Source: JAHBVL01 sp964461025 (GTDB taxonomy: Bacteria > Chloroflexota > Chloroflexia > Thermomicrobiales > UBA6265). Taken from it: 33,815 bases of DNA. Both the position numbers and the translations under genes were made by a program. Of this stretch, positions 23,610-31,050 are shown one piece after another (the first letter of the stretch is position 1; each line of letters begins with the position of its first letter). A model generated the notes under the pieces. The model did no database searches. It was not told the origin of the DNA and saw only the letters and a list, made by a program, of their open reading frames with translations. The stretch covers positions 1 to 33,815 of the forward strand of contig CAYWSE010000038.1 in the NCBI GenBank assembly GCA_964461025.1, in the 5' to 3' direction.

Positions 23610-23638
23610 TTGACAACGCCTCCGGCAGGTGATAGCCT
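23610..23638 (+). promoter_or_regulatory. Sigma-70-type promoter of the cupin gene
   Basis: TTGACA (23610-23615), a 17-base spacer, then TAGCCT (23633-23638). The expected transcript start, near 23645, lies just before the palindrome at 23648. The reverse strand of the same -35 box reads TTGTCA and could serve the divergent tetR gene. Confidence 0.7.
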
Positions 23639-23647
23639 ACCTTCGTA

Positions 23648-23672
23648 TTCGTGATTCATAGTGTATCACGAA
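23648..23672. promoter_or_regulatory. Probable TetR-family operator
   Basis: Perfect 8-base arms TTCGTGAT and ATCACGAA separated by 9 bases, placed just downstream of the cupin promoter's start point. Size and symmetry suit a TetR dimer. A looser, related sequence (TTTCACGATACATGGTGTAA, 23582-23601) lies next to the tetR start and may be a second site. Confidence 0.72.
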
Positions 23673-23692
23673 CGTTGAGAAGGAGATTAGAG

Positions 23693-24169
23693 ATGAGCAC
23701 CGTCGAATCTGTCGGTCAGGCAGTTCCAGTGATTCAGGCGCTCGAAGAGGCGCCACGAGGATGGTTTTTCGGCGGCGAAGCAAAGATGCGGACGACTTCT
23801 GAAGAAACCGGCGGCCAGCTGGCGATCATCGAACAGTACTGCGCACCCGGCCTTGGTTCTCCCTATCACGTTCATCACAACGAAGACGAAGAGTTCTACA
23901 TCATCGACGGGCACATCCGGTTTGTCAGCGAGGGCAAGAGCTGGGTTGCGGGTCCCGGAACCTTCGCGTTCCTGCCGCGGGACGTCCCGCACGGTTTCGA
24001 GATCGTCGGCGATGCTCCGGCCCGATTTCTCCTGATGGTCACGCCGGGTGGGTTCGAAAACTTCGCCATGGAACTGTGGACATCAGAGCCGGCGCCCCCC
24101 GATATGGACAAGGTCATGGAGGCGACAACCCGATATGGTCTCGAAATTTTCGGTCCATTGCCGGAATAA
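23693..24169 (+). CDS. Cupin-domain protein
   Basis: 158 residues; ATG 23693 follows AAGGAG (23680-23685) by 7 bases. A single conserved barrel with metal ligands His59, His61 and Glu65 or Glu66 (YHVHHNEDEEFYIIDG) and His100 (PRDVPHGFEIVGD). The ending MVTPGGFENFA is common in quercetin-dioxygenase-like cupins, whose substrates vary widely; the true reaction is unknown. Controlled by the divergent TetR regulator, so a response to a small aromatic or toxic compound is plausible (inference). Confidence 0.88.
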   Translation: MSTVESVGQAVPVIQALEEAPRGWFFGGEAKMRTTSEETGGQLAIIEQYCAPGLGSPYHVHHNEDEEFYIIDGHIRFVSEGKSWVAGPGTFAFLPRDVPHGFEIVGDAPARFLLMVTPGGFENFAMELWTSEPAPPDMDKVMEATTRYGLEIFGPLPE

Positions 24170-24260
24170 GACCGCACCAGTGGTTCCAGACCAGCGATTC
24201 GTAGTCAGGTACTGAGAGACGCTCTCCACCATCAAGAGAAGGGGACCAGGGAGTACGACC

Positions 24261-24476
24261 ATGCATCCATTGATGAATCAGGAGATCGCCAGGAGCGTGC
24301 AACGCGACTATCGAGAGGTCGCGGCATTTCACCAGCAGCAATCGTCTGAACTGAAAATCCACCCTGAAATCGATTCCGCGGTCGTCTGTGAATCCTGGCG
24401 CACGTCGGTTAGCTCGGGCCTGGCGCGACTCCGTCTCATTCAGCTGCAATGGCCGATCCGGTTTTCGGAAGGATGA
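24261..24476 (+). CDS. Small hypothetical protein
   Basis: 71 residues. A good ribosome site (AGGGAG, 7 bases before the ATG) and the opening MHPLMNQEIARSVQRDYREV recall short soluble proteins common in actinobacteria and Chloroflexota (recollection). After about residue 30 the sequence looks less protein-like (QLQWPIRFSEG), so the end may be frame-shifted. No function is claimed. Confidence 0.4.
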   Translation: MHPLMNQEIARSVQRDYREVAAFHQQQSSELKIHPEIDSAVVCESWRTSVSSGLARLRLIQLQWPIRFSEG

Positions 24477-24497
24477 CGATAGGGTCAAGGAGGCAAA

Positions 24498-24521
24498 CGC
24501 CCGGTCGATTGGGACCGGGCG
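24498..24521 (-). terminator. Intrinsic terminator of the hydroxyacyl-CoA dehydrogenase gene
   Basis: CGCCCGGTC (24498-24506) and GACCGGGCG (24513-24521) make a perfect 9-bp stem with a 6-base loop. On the minus strand it is followed by TTTGCC. It lies 26 bases past the dehydrogenase stop. Confidence 0.7.
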
Positions 24522-24527
24522 CCTGCA

Positions 24528-24552
24528 TCGGGCCACAGGTGCCCGAACTACG
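24528..24552 (-). repeat. Copy of dispersed repeat P, overlapping a stop codon
   Basis: The complement is identical over 25 bases to 4895-4919. Its TAG supplies the stop codon of the dehydrogenase gene (24548-24550), so the repeat begins inside the last codons of the gene. Confidence 0.85.
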
Positions 24553-25492
24553 ATGTCAGCGCCTTTTTTGAGGCCACCAGCAACCGGCCGCGCTTCTGGG
24601 CCAGCTCCTGGATCTGCTCAGGGGTGTACTCGAAGAGTCCTCCCTGGGTCTTCAGTCCGAGTTTCCCTTCCTCGACCTTGCTGGTGACGGTCGAGGAAAT
24701 ACCGGTGTTATTGCTCAGATCCTTGTTCAGGTAGCTGGCCACGGCGGTGTAGATGTCGAGACCGGCCACGTCGAGCAGCTCCAGCGGACCGATCACCGCC
24801 AGTTTGTAGCCGATGCCCCACTTGGTGATCTTGTCGATGTCCTCGGCCGAGGCAACCCCTTCGTCGAGCAGATGCAACGCTTCCCGCATGATCGCGTAGA
24901 GAATGCGATTCTCCACAAAGCCAGGAACATCCCTGTCGACGATCCCCGGCACCATGCCGATGCTCTCGATTACTTGAACGGTCGAGTCGACCGTCGCCTG
25001 ATCGGTTTCGTTCCCCTTGATCACCTCGATGACCGGGATCAGATGAGGCGGATTCGACCAGTGCATGCCGATGATCCGTCCGGGGTTCTTCAATCCTTCC
25101 TGCAGGGTGGTGATGGGGATTCCCGAGGTGTTGGAACCGAGAATCGCACCCTCGCGGGCCTGCTCGGCCAGGTCGGTGAAGACCGCTTTCTTGATCTCCA
25201 GTCGCTCTGGCACCGACTCGACGATGTAATCGGCCGCGCCGACGGCGCCTGCCTGATCGGTCGAGAGGGTCAGCTTCTTCTTCGCTGCCTCGACCTCCTG
25301 ATCGGTGACGAAGCCGCCTCCCTTGAGCGTATTGAAGACGAAATCGATCGTCCCTTTCGCCTTTTCGAGCTGCTCGTCCTTGATGTCGGTCAGCGTGGTG
25401 TCGTAGCCATACCGTGCGAACGTGGCGGCCATCCCCGGCCCCATCGTGCCGGCACCGACAACGACAATGTTCTTGATTCCTTTGACGGTCAT
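24548..25492 (-). CDS. 3-hydroxyacyl-CoA (3-hydroxybutyryl-CoA) dehydrogenase
   Basis: Oxidises 3-hydroxyacyl-CoA to 3-ketoacyl-CoA with NAD in beta-oxidation, or the reverse in butyrate-type synthesis. 314 residues. The Rossmann motif is VVVGAGTMGPGMA (10-22), with Asp36 suiting NAD. The substrate and catalytic region has SNTSGIP (120-126), His144 in GMHWSNPPH and Asn195 in GFVENRILY. The C-terminal domain includes DKITKWGIGYKLAVIGPLEL. The ATG at 25492 follows AAGGAG by 5 bases. It is downstream of the SDR and class V aminotransferase genes on this strand, but heptad arrays separate them. Confidence 0.92.
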   Translation of the reverse strand: MTVKGIKNIVVVGAGTMGPGMAATFARYGYDTTLTDIKDEQLEKAKGTIDFVFNTLKGGGFVTDQEVEAAKKKLTLSTDQAGAVGAADYIVESVPERLEIKKAVFTDLAEQAREGAILGSNTSGIPITTLQEGLKNPGRIIGMHWSNPPHLIPVIEVIKGNETDQATVDSTVQVIESIGMVPGIVDRDVPGFVENRILYAIMREALHLLDEGVASAEDIDKITKWGIGYKLAVIGPLELLDVAGLDIYTAVASYLNKDLSNNTGISSTVTSKVEEGKLGLKTQGGLFEYTPEQIQELAQKRGRLLVASKKALTS

Positions 25493-25510
25493 GGTTGCTC
25501 CTTTGTCGCA

Positions 25511-25532
25511 GGCACTGGGCAATAGGCAATAG
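25511..25532 (-). repeat. Heptad array H7, TGCC sense relative to the gene
   Basis: Three units (plus strand GGCACTG, GGCAATA, GGCAATA) in the leader of the dehydrogenase gene. On the gene's strand it reads TATTGCC. It faces H8 across 107 bases that contain a copy of repeat P. Confidence 0.9.
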
Positions 25533-25589
25533 TTGCCCGGCGTTCCTTGGCTTGATGCCTGTGTGGTCCGTAGTTCGTTGTCCGAAGTT

Positions 25590-25614
25590 CGTAGTTCGGG
25601 GACCTGTACCCCGG
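25590..25614 (+). repeat. Diverged copy of dispersed repeat P
   Basis: CGTAGTTCGGGGACCTGTAC followed by CCCGG matches the left arm of 4893-4951 with a few changes. Shorter echoes (CCGTAGTTCG, CCGAAGTTCG) precede it at 25568-25590. Confidence 0.7.
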
Positions 25615-25639
25615 CAGCATTCGGCAGTTAGCAATCAGT

Positions 25640-25674
25640 CCCTATTGCCTATTGCCCTTTGCCCTTTGCCTCTA
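25640..25674 (-). repeat. Heptad array H8, GGCA sense relative to the gene
   Basis: About four units (GGCAAAG, GGCAAAG, GGCAATA, GGCAATA on the minus strand) starting two bases after the SDR's TAG stop (25672-25674). Confidence 0.92.
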
Positions 25675-26424
25675 GTGCATCGATATTCCACCCCCGATGT
25701 TGATGGCGGCGCCGTTGATGAATCCGGATTCGTCCGAGCAGAGAAAGACGATCAGCCCGTTGACATCTTCCGGTGACTCGAGCTTCCCGATCGGGGTGTG
25801 CGAGAGGACGTAGTCGAAATGCCCCTGCGGAAACGCCGCGCGGGTGCCGGGAGTGTCGAGCAGCGTCGGCGTGACGTAGCAGGTGGTGATCCCCTGCGGT
25901 CCGAGCTCATGGGCCAGGGCGCGGGTGAGACCGAGCACAGCAGCCTTGCTCGTCACGTAGTGGGCGAAGCCGGGGGTGCCCATCCAGACCGTGTCCGATC
26001 CGATATTGATGATCTTGCCCTTGCCCTGCTCGCGCATCGCTGGCACGACGGCCCTCGTGGCCAGAAAGGTCCCATCGACATTCACCCGCAACCGCTTCTT
26101 CCACTCGTCGTAGGTCAGCTCGTCCCACGGGCAGGCGGTGAAGAGTCCGGCGTTGTTCACGAGGGCGTCGATGCGCCCGAAATTCTTCAGTGCCGTCGCC
26201 GCCATCTTCACCATGTCTTTTTCCGATGTGACATCGGCCCTGACGAAAACGATCTTGTTGCCCCGCTTCGACTTCTTGATCTCGGCGGCGAGTTCGCGGC
26301 CGTCGGCGATGTCGACCATCACCACTGCGGCGCCTTCATCGACCAGCCGCCGGCAGAGCGACGAACCAATCTCCCCGGCTCCTCCGGTAACCACGATGAC
26401 CTTGTCTTTGATCGTTATTGGCAT
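25672..26424 (-). CDS. Short-chain dehydrogenase/reductase (SDR)
   Basis: 250 residues, classical SDR. Cofactor motif TGGAGEIGS (13-21), Asp38 in MVDIAD suggesting NAD, NNAG (90-93), Asn115, Ser143, and Tyr156 with Lys160 (HYVTSKAA). The C-terminal DESGFINGAAINIGGGISM is typical. The ATG at 26424 follows AAGGAG by 5 bases. The leader (TGCCTGCGACAAAGGAGCA) is the same as that of the dehydrogenase gene at 25492. Substrate not predictable; a 3-oxoacyl reductase or a sugar/polyol dehydrogenase are options. Confidence 0.92.
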   Translation of the reverse strand: MPITIKDKVIVVTGGAGEIGSSLCRRLVDEGAAVVMVDIADGRELAAEIKKSKRGNKIVFVRADVTSEKDMVKMAATALKNFGRIDALVNNAGLFTACPWDELTYDEWKKRLRVNVDGTFLATRAVVPAMREQGKGKIINIGSDTVWMGTPGFAHYVTSKAAVLGLTRALAHELGPQGITTCYVTPTLLDTPGTRAAFPQGHFDYVLSHTPIGKLESPEDVNGLIVFLCSDESGFINGAAINIGGGISMH

Positions 26425-26442
26425 GTGTGCTCCTTTGTCGCA

Positions 26443-26472
26443 GGCAATAGGCAAAAGGCAATAGGCAATAGG
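26443..26472 (-). repeat. Heptad array H9, TGCC sense relative to the gene
   Basis: Four units (plus strand GGCAATA, GGCAAAA, GGCAATA, GGCAATA), 18 bases before the SDR start. It faces H10 across a 95-base spacer (26473-26567) with no gene. Confidence 0.92.
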
Positions 26473-26567
26473 AATGCAGAAACACTGCAACCCGCCGCCT
26501 CATGCCTGCCGTCGCCTCCCGATAATCCGTTCAGGTGAGGAAATCTCACCAACCGTCTCCGTCAGCT

Positions 26568-26598
26568 CCCATTGCCTATTGCCCATTGCCTTTTGCCT
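26568..26598 (-). repeat. Heptad array H10, GGCA sense relative to the gene
   Basis: On the minus strand GGCAAAA, GGCAATG, GGCAATA, GGCAATG. The array encodes the end of the class V aminotransferase (QAKGNGQ) and supplies its TAG stop. Confidence 0.92.
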
Positions 26599-27772
26599 GA
26601 CTCCCGTCATCCCACCCCTCGATGGCGTCCATGGCGGCGCCGACGCCGGCGCCCATCTGGACCGGGTAGCCAATGTCCTTGAGGCTCCGTTCGAGGATTG
26701 CCAGCTGGCTGGCCAGCATCGTCGGATGGGCGGCCATCCCCATGTGACCGAGGCGGAAAAGCTTGCCGTTCAAGTCGCCATAACCAGGCGATATCATCAC
26801 ACCGTAGCGATTGCGCATCGTGCCGCGGATCTGCTCGTCAGTCAGACCATCGGGCATTGTCACCGCCGTCACGCACGACGCGGCGATCTCCTCGCGCACT
26901 GGCCAGAGCTCGAGACCGAGCGCTTTCACCCCTTCGCGGCAGGCTCTGGCGATCGTCTGATGCCGCCAGACGACCCGCTCGACGCCTTCCTCGAGTGTCT
27001 GGGTGAGCGTCGATTCGAGTGCGTACATTTCGCTGACCGATGGGGTGTACGGGAAACGATTGTTCTCCAGCCAGGCTTCTTTCCAGTCGAGAATCGACAG
27101 GAAACTGCCGCGCAATGGATTCGGGTGCTTTTCCATCGCTTCCCAGGCGGCCGGGCTGATCGACATCAGCGAGAGACCGGGCGTACCGCCGAGACACTTT
27201 TGCGGTCCGGCGATCGCCACGTCCAACCCCCACTCCTCCGGGCTGAGCAGCTCGCCGCCGAGACCGGAGACGGTATCGACCAGGGTCAGCACCCCGAACT
27301 CGTGGGCAATATTGCCGATCTCTTTCACCGGATTGTGCGTGCCGGATGGCGTTTCCGAATGGACCACCGAAAGGTACTTGACGCCAGGGTTGGCGTTGAG
27401 CGCCTTGCGGACCGCTTCCGGGTCGATGGCGTCGTCGTAGCCGACGGCGACCTCGATCGTTTCGCCGCCGAATTTGTCGATGAAGAACTGGAACCACTTT
27501 CCGAAAACGCCGGACACAAGATTGAGGACCTTGTCGCCCGGCTGGATCAGGCTGGCGGCTGCGGCTTCGAGACCCAGGATCGCTTCGCCCTGCATGATCA
27601 CCACGTCATATTCGGTGCGGAAAACCTGTTTCAGGAGATCGCTCGTGTGCGCAAATTGCTCCTTGAATGCCGGGTCGTAGTGATACAACACCGGCTTGGC
27701 GAGGTCGCGGCGGGTGCGCTCCGGCACCTCGACCGGGCCGGCCGCGAGGTTCATGCGGGGCCACCGGGTCAT
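26576..27772 (-). CDS. Class V aminotransferase (alanine/serine-glyoxylate type)
   Basis: PLP enzyme of 398 residues. The substrate-binding NLAAGPVEVP opens the protein. HSETPSG (138-144), the PLP-pyridine Asp166 (LVDTVSGLGG) and the Schiff-base Lys192 (AGPQKCLGGTPGLSLMSIS) follow, and FRLGHMGMAAHP is near the end. The family includes alanine-, serine- and ureidoglycine-glyoxylate aminotransferases; which one is not decided here. The ATG at 27772 follows AAGGAGG by 5 bases. The domain ends about DDGSQ; the last residues come from heptad array H10. Possibly transcribed with the SDR and hydroxyacyl-CoA dehydrogenase. Confidence 0.9.
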   Translation of the reverse strand: MTRWPRMNLAAGPVEVPERTRRDLAKPVLYHYDPAFKEQFAHTSDLLKQVFRTEYDVVIMQGEAILGLEAAAASLIQPGDKVLNLVSGVFGKWFQFFIDKFGGETIEVAVGYDDAIDPEAVRKALNANPGVKYLSVVHSETPSGTHNPVKEIGNIAHEFGVLTLVDTVSGLGGELLSPEEWGLDVAIAGPQKCLGGTPGLSLMSISPAAWEAMEKHPNPLRGSFLSILDWKEAWLENNRFPYTPSVSEMYALESTLTQTLEEGVERVVWRHQTIARACREGVKALGLELWPVREEIAASCVTAVTMPDGLTDEQIRGTMRNRYGVMISPGYGDLNGKLFRLGHMGMAAHPTMLASQLAILERSLKDIGYPVQMGAGVGAAMDAIEGWDDGSQAKGNGQ

Positions 27773-27894
27773 GGGTTCCTCCTTTCGATTTGCAGGAGAC
27801 GATTCATTGGGTTCATGATTTCTCCATCGGGGCCTGGAATCGGCCATTTGCCGGGAGAACGTGACCTCGAACAAACGACGAAGAGGAGACTTCC

Positions 27895-29211
27895 TTGACC
27901 TGGAATCGCCGTTTCGCTTTCAGGGAATTTCTCAGAAACAGCCTGTGGCTCTTGCCTGTCGTTGGCCTCGTGATAGGCGTCATTCTCCGATTTGCGGTCG
28001 TACGCATCGAGCGGCGCTGGCCAGCGCCTGAATCGCTGACGTTCAGTGCGGACGCCGCGACCACGATTCTGACATCGATCGTCGCCGCGATGATCAGCTT
28101 TACCGGATTCGTTTTGACGATTCTGGTGCTCGTTATTCAGTTCACGGGGGCGTCGTTTTCGCCCAGGGCGCTCCTGTTCATCTTTCGTGATCCCCAACTG
28201 AAACTCTCGCTCGGACTGTTCGTTGGAACGACAGTCTATGCCTTCATGTTGCTGACGTACGTGAGCGAGCCGTTCGTCCCCAGCTGGGGAGTTCTGCTGG
28301 CTGGCGCGCTTGTCCTGATCAGCATGATGCTTTTTTTGCAGTTTCTCAGTCATCTGTTGCATGGCATTCGGCCCGCGAATCTCGCGCACCACATCGGCAA
28401 TATCGGCCATGAAGTCATCGGACGTGAATATCCGCGCCCCGCGCCGCCGGACGGTGAACCGCTGCGCATTCATGTGGCGGCGAGACCGGCTGGCGATCCC
28501 TCGCGAGTCGTGCGAAAAGCCGGCAAGGGCGAGACGATCCAGGCCATAGACATTCAGTGGCTGATTGCCGACGCCGAGCGCCGGGGGGTCGTTTATGTTC
28601 TTCCCAATACCGTCGGTAATTTCGTTTCCTCGAGAGGTGTACTGTTCGAGATTTTTGGAAGCAGCGCCGGAGCGAGTGATGATGAGCTGCGCAGTCACAT
28701 CGCCATGGGAACTGAGCGGACCGTCGATCAGGATCCTGCATTTCCGTTGCGTGTTGTCGCCGACATCGCCGTCAAGGCATTGTCGGCGGCAATCAACGAT
28801 CCGACCACCGGCACCAACGCCCTGGATGTCATCGAAGACTTGCTCGTCGATCTTGCCGGCCGCGACCTGGAAAGCGGGGTCTATCGCGATCGGTCGGGGT
28901 CGGTCCGGCTCATCGTGCATACGCCGGCATGGGAGGACTTTCTGCAGATCGGCGTCACCGAGATACGTCTGTACGGAGCGACATCCATGCAGACGATGCG
29001 CCGTCTGGCCGCTCTGCTCGAACGTCTGCTGAAAGACGCGCCACACTATCGCCTGTTGTCGATTCATCGAGAGATGGACCTTGTGCACCGTTCAATTTCC
29101 CAGGTGTTTATCGATTCGGAAGATCGGGAAATGGCTGTCGTGCCCGATTCACAGGGGATCGGTTCGGTGGCCACATTTGCCACCGAACCGAGTCCCGGAG
29201 TGTTCAGCTGA
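27895..29211 (+). CDS. DUF2254 membrane protein
   Basis: 438 residues from TTG 27895, with GAGGAG 6 bases upstream. Four membrane segments at about 16-36, 55-85, 104-122 and 129-152, then a soluble region. The family signature ALSAAINDPTTGTNALDVIE lies near 295-315. DUF2254 proteins are common integral membrane proteins of unknown function; some have been linked to ion transport only by prediction. Divergent from the class V aminotransferase and convergent with the BMP gene. The last codons form a strong hairpin. Confidence 0.9.
   Translation: MTWNRRFAFREFLRNSLWLLPVVGLVIGVILRFAVVRIERRWPAPESLTFSADAATTILTSIVAAMISFTGFVLTILVLVIQFTGASFSPRALLFIFRDPQLKLSLGLFVGTTVYAFMLLTYVSEPFVPSWGVLLAGALVLISMMLFLQFLSHLLHGIRPANLAHHIGNIGHEVIGREYPRPAPPDGEPLRIHVAARPAGDPSRVVRKAGKGETIQAIDIQWLIADAERRGVVYVLPNTVGNFVSSRGVLFEIFGSSAGASDDELRSHIAMGTERTVDQDPAFPLRVVADIAVKALSAAINDPTTGTNALDVIEDLLVDLAGRDLESGVYRDRSGSVRLIVHTPAWEDFLQIGVTEIRLYGATSMQTMRRLAALLERLLKDAPHYRLLSIHREMDLVHRSISQVFIDSEDREMAVVPDSQGIGSVATFATEPSPGVFS
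29160..29190 (+). other. 12-bp perfect hairpin inside the end of the DUF2254 gene
   Basis: CGGTTCGGTGGC (29160-29171) and GCCACCGAACCG (29179-29190) pair perfectly around a 7-base loop. It is coding (SVATFATEP) and ends 21 bases before the gene's last base. There is no U-run, so RNA stability or rho-type ends are more likely than an intrinsic terminator. Confidence 0.7.
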
Positions 29212-29215
29212 AAGA

Positions 29216-29231
29216 GCAGACCGGAGTCTGC
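29216..29231 (-). terminator. Hairpin between convergent DUF2254 and BMP genes
   Basis: GCAGAC (29216-29221) and GTCTGC (29226-29231) with a 4-base loop; on the minus strand it is followed by TCTTTC. It sits 20 bases past the BMP stop. A small palindrome (CGTCAGCTGACG, 29233-29244) is beside it. Confidence 0.5.
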
Positions 29232-29250
29232 CCGTCAGCTGACGGTGTCG

Positions 29251-30321
29251 CTATTCGTAGCCCAGTTCGGCGAGCCTGGCATGCATGCCTTCCGCATCGC
29301 CGATCGCTGAAACGGTGATCGTGCCGTCGATGATGCCCGTCTGAGCGGCAGTCACGGCATCGGCCGTCTCAGCCGGAACGCTCTCGGGGAGATCGAGAAG
29401 GCGGACGCCGCCATTCTCGACATTCATCGTGTAGACCTGACCAAACTGATCGGTGCCGGCGTTGCGGATCATCTGCTCGTAGATGCCGCTGTAATCGAAG
29501 AGCACTGAGGTCAGCAGGACATCGCTGTAGTCAGCGGTTTTGTCGCCGATCACGTCGATGAACCAGGCCGGGGTCTCGGCATTCGCTTCGTTGAACTCTC
29601 GGATCGCCTCGATCATGCCGAACGATGCGCCGTCGCCCATACCGAAGACAATGTCGACGCCTGCCGCAAGCTGCTGCTCCGTGACGCGCTTGGCGCCCGC
29701 GGCATCATCATAGGCAGCCTCGCCGATCACGCTGTAGATCAGCTGGGCGTCAGGATTGGTGGCCTGCAGACCCTCGGCGAAGCCGACAGTCATGTAATTC
29801 CATGTTGGCGGTTCGCCGGAGACGACAACGCCAACGGTGCCGGTCTGCGTGGTCAGACCCGCGAGAACGCCGGCGAGATAGGCGACTTCCTGCGCCTGGG
29901 TCTCGATGTCGGCAACGCGCTCGCTGACGGCATCCGGATTCTCGATGACGGCAACGGAAACGCCCTCATTCTGCGCCGCGAAGTCGGGGCAGGTGGTCTG
30001 ATAGCCAGAGGCGTGGCAAACGATCAGCTCGGCGCCCTGATCGGCAAGATCAGCGAGGGCCGGGGTGATGTCGTCGTAACCGCCATTCTCGGCAACGATT
30101 GCCGTGATGCCGGTTGAGGCAGCGGCGGCATCGAGACCGTCAGCGCCCTGCTGGTCCCACCCGAGGTTGGTGCGGGCGCCAGGGGTGATGAGAGCCGCGG
30201 TGGAGATGGTTGGTTCTGGCGAGGCGTCCTGAGCCAGAGCCGGGGCAATGAATCCCAAACCGAATGAGGCGAGCAACGCGAGCACGCCGATCATCCGGAA
30301 TGGTCGTAGAACCGATTTCAT
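29251..30321 (-). CDS. BMP family ABC transporter substrate-binding protein
   Basis: Periplasmic/extracellular-type binding protein of the basic membrane protein (BmpA/PnrA) family, which carries nucleosides in studied members. 356 residues; Sec-type signal 1-30 ending APALAQ, without a lipobox Cys. Markers are GWDQQGADGLDAA, GGYDDITPALADLADQGAEL, YLAGVLAGLTTQTGTVGVV, NYMTVGFAEG, DIVFGMGDG and TITVSAIGDAEGM. Start chosen by GAGGAG 8 bases upstream. The rest of the importer is upstream on this strand, separated by the IVP insert. Nucleoside as substrate is inference from the family. Confidence 0.93.
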   Translation of the reverse strand: MKSVLRPFRMIGVLALLASFGLGFIAPALAQDASPEPTISTAALITPGARTNLGWDQQGADGLDAAAASTGITAIVAENGGYDDITPALADLADQGAELIVCHASGYQTTCPDFAAQNEGVSVAVIENPDAVSERVADIETQAQEVAYLAGVLAGLTTQTGTVGVVVSGEPPTWNYMTVGFAEGLQATNPDAQLIYSVIGEAAYDDAAGAKRVTEQQLAAGVDIVFGMGDGASFGMIEAIREFNEANAETPAWFIDVIGDKTADYSDVLLTSVLFDYSGIYEQMIRNAGTDQFGQVYTMNVENGGVRLLDLPESVPAETADAVTAAQTGIIDGTITVSAIGDAEGMHARLAELGYE

Positions 30322-30436
30322 ACCTGGTTCTCCTCTCCGATAGTCACTTCACGCGACCAAAAGATCACGCAACGGGATCCGCTCCCGCGCGGGGCTCGAT
30401 CCCAGGGTGGGGTCGAGGCCGGCGCGCAACGGACGG

Positions 30437-30474
30437 GGCACTGGGCACTAGGCACTGGGCACTGGGCAAATGGC
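30437..30474 (-). repeat. Heptad array H11, TGCC sense relative to the BMP gene
   Basis: About five units (plus strand GGCACTG, GGCACTA, GGCACTG, GGCACTG, GGCAAAT). It lies 10 bases past the IVP stop and 116 bases before the BMP start. It faces H12, so the IVP gene lies in the spacer of this inverted repeat. Confidence 0.93.
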
Positions 30475-30484
30475 ATGAATACGT

Positions 30485-31018
30485 TCATCGTGGAGTTCTC
30501 GGGGAGCGCTCGATAGATGAGTAGAGAGCGGTCAATTGGCGGAGGAGTTGATCGACACGAATGAGCAGCGCGTTTGCGTCCTGACTTTCGATGTATCCCA
30601 ATCGTCCGGCGATCACGAGTTGAGTCTTGACCTCAGAAAGCGAACCACGTGCGATCGCCAGAAATCGTAGATAGTCTCCTGTCTTGTTTCGTGAATATCC
30701 TTCGGCAATGTTCGACGGGACAGACACTATCGCCCGCTGGAGTTGCGATGAGAGTCCAAACTGTTCGTGACGTGGAAATGTAGCAGTGACCTTGTAGATT
30801 GCTTCAGCAAGTTCGATCCCCGAATGCCAAACCCTCAGATCGGTGTAGTCCCTGATTGTGCTGTACGTTTCCGCTTCTTCCGAAACAGAAAGACCACCAC
30901 CTTCGACTGCTCCAAAGGATTGGAATAGCCAAAGGTAGTCTCGATCAATCAGACCAAGCTCCATCTCATCCTGCCGGAACTCTTCGAGAATCTCTTGCGT
31001 GGAACCATTTATTTCCAC
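30485..31018 (-). CDS. Four-helix-bundle protein, 23S rRNA intervening-sequence (IVP) family
   Basis: 177 residues. From about residue 57 it is a standard IVP/S23 four-helix bundle: YTDLRVWHSGIELAEAIYKV, TFPRHEQFGLSSQLQRAIVS, VPSNIAEGYSR, GDYLRFLAIARGSLSEVKTQ and IESQDANALLIRVDQLLRQL. Such proteins are encoded in 23S rRNA inserts or elsewhere and resemble Avd of diversity-generating retroelements; their role is unsettled. The first 56 residues are extra compared with the usual 115-130 and match nothing I know. GTG 31018 is chosen because GGAGG (31028-31032) lies 9 bases upstream. The gene looks lower in GC than its neighbours. It is enclosed by facing heptad arrays inside a transporter operon. 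Confidence 0.92.
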   Translation of the reverse strand: MEINGSTQEILEEFRQDEMELGLIDRDYLWLFQSFGAVEGGGLSVSEEAETYSTIRDYTDLRVWHSGIELAEAIYKVTATFPRHEQFGLSSQLQRAIVSVPSNIAEGYSRNKTGDYLRFLAIARGSLSEVKTQLVIAGRLGYIESQDANALLIRVDQLLRQLTALYSSIERSPRTPR

Positions 31019-31050
31019 TTGACACGTCCTCCATCTATTACTTCATCGTT

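Noticed and set aside
26425..26490. Longer SDR starting with heptad-encoded residues (PIAYCLLPIA)
   Set aside because: The ATG at 26424 has AAGGAG at the right distance; upstream codons are repeat sequence that happens to be open.
27773..29088. Minus-strand open frame opposite DUF2254
   Set aside because: Antisense; the DUF2254 frame has membrane segments and the family signature.
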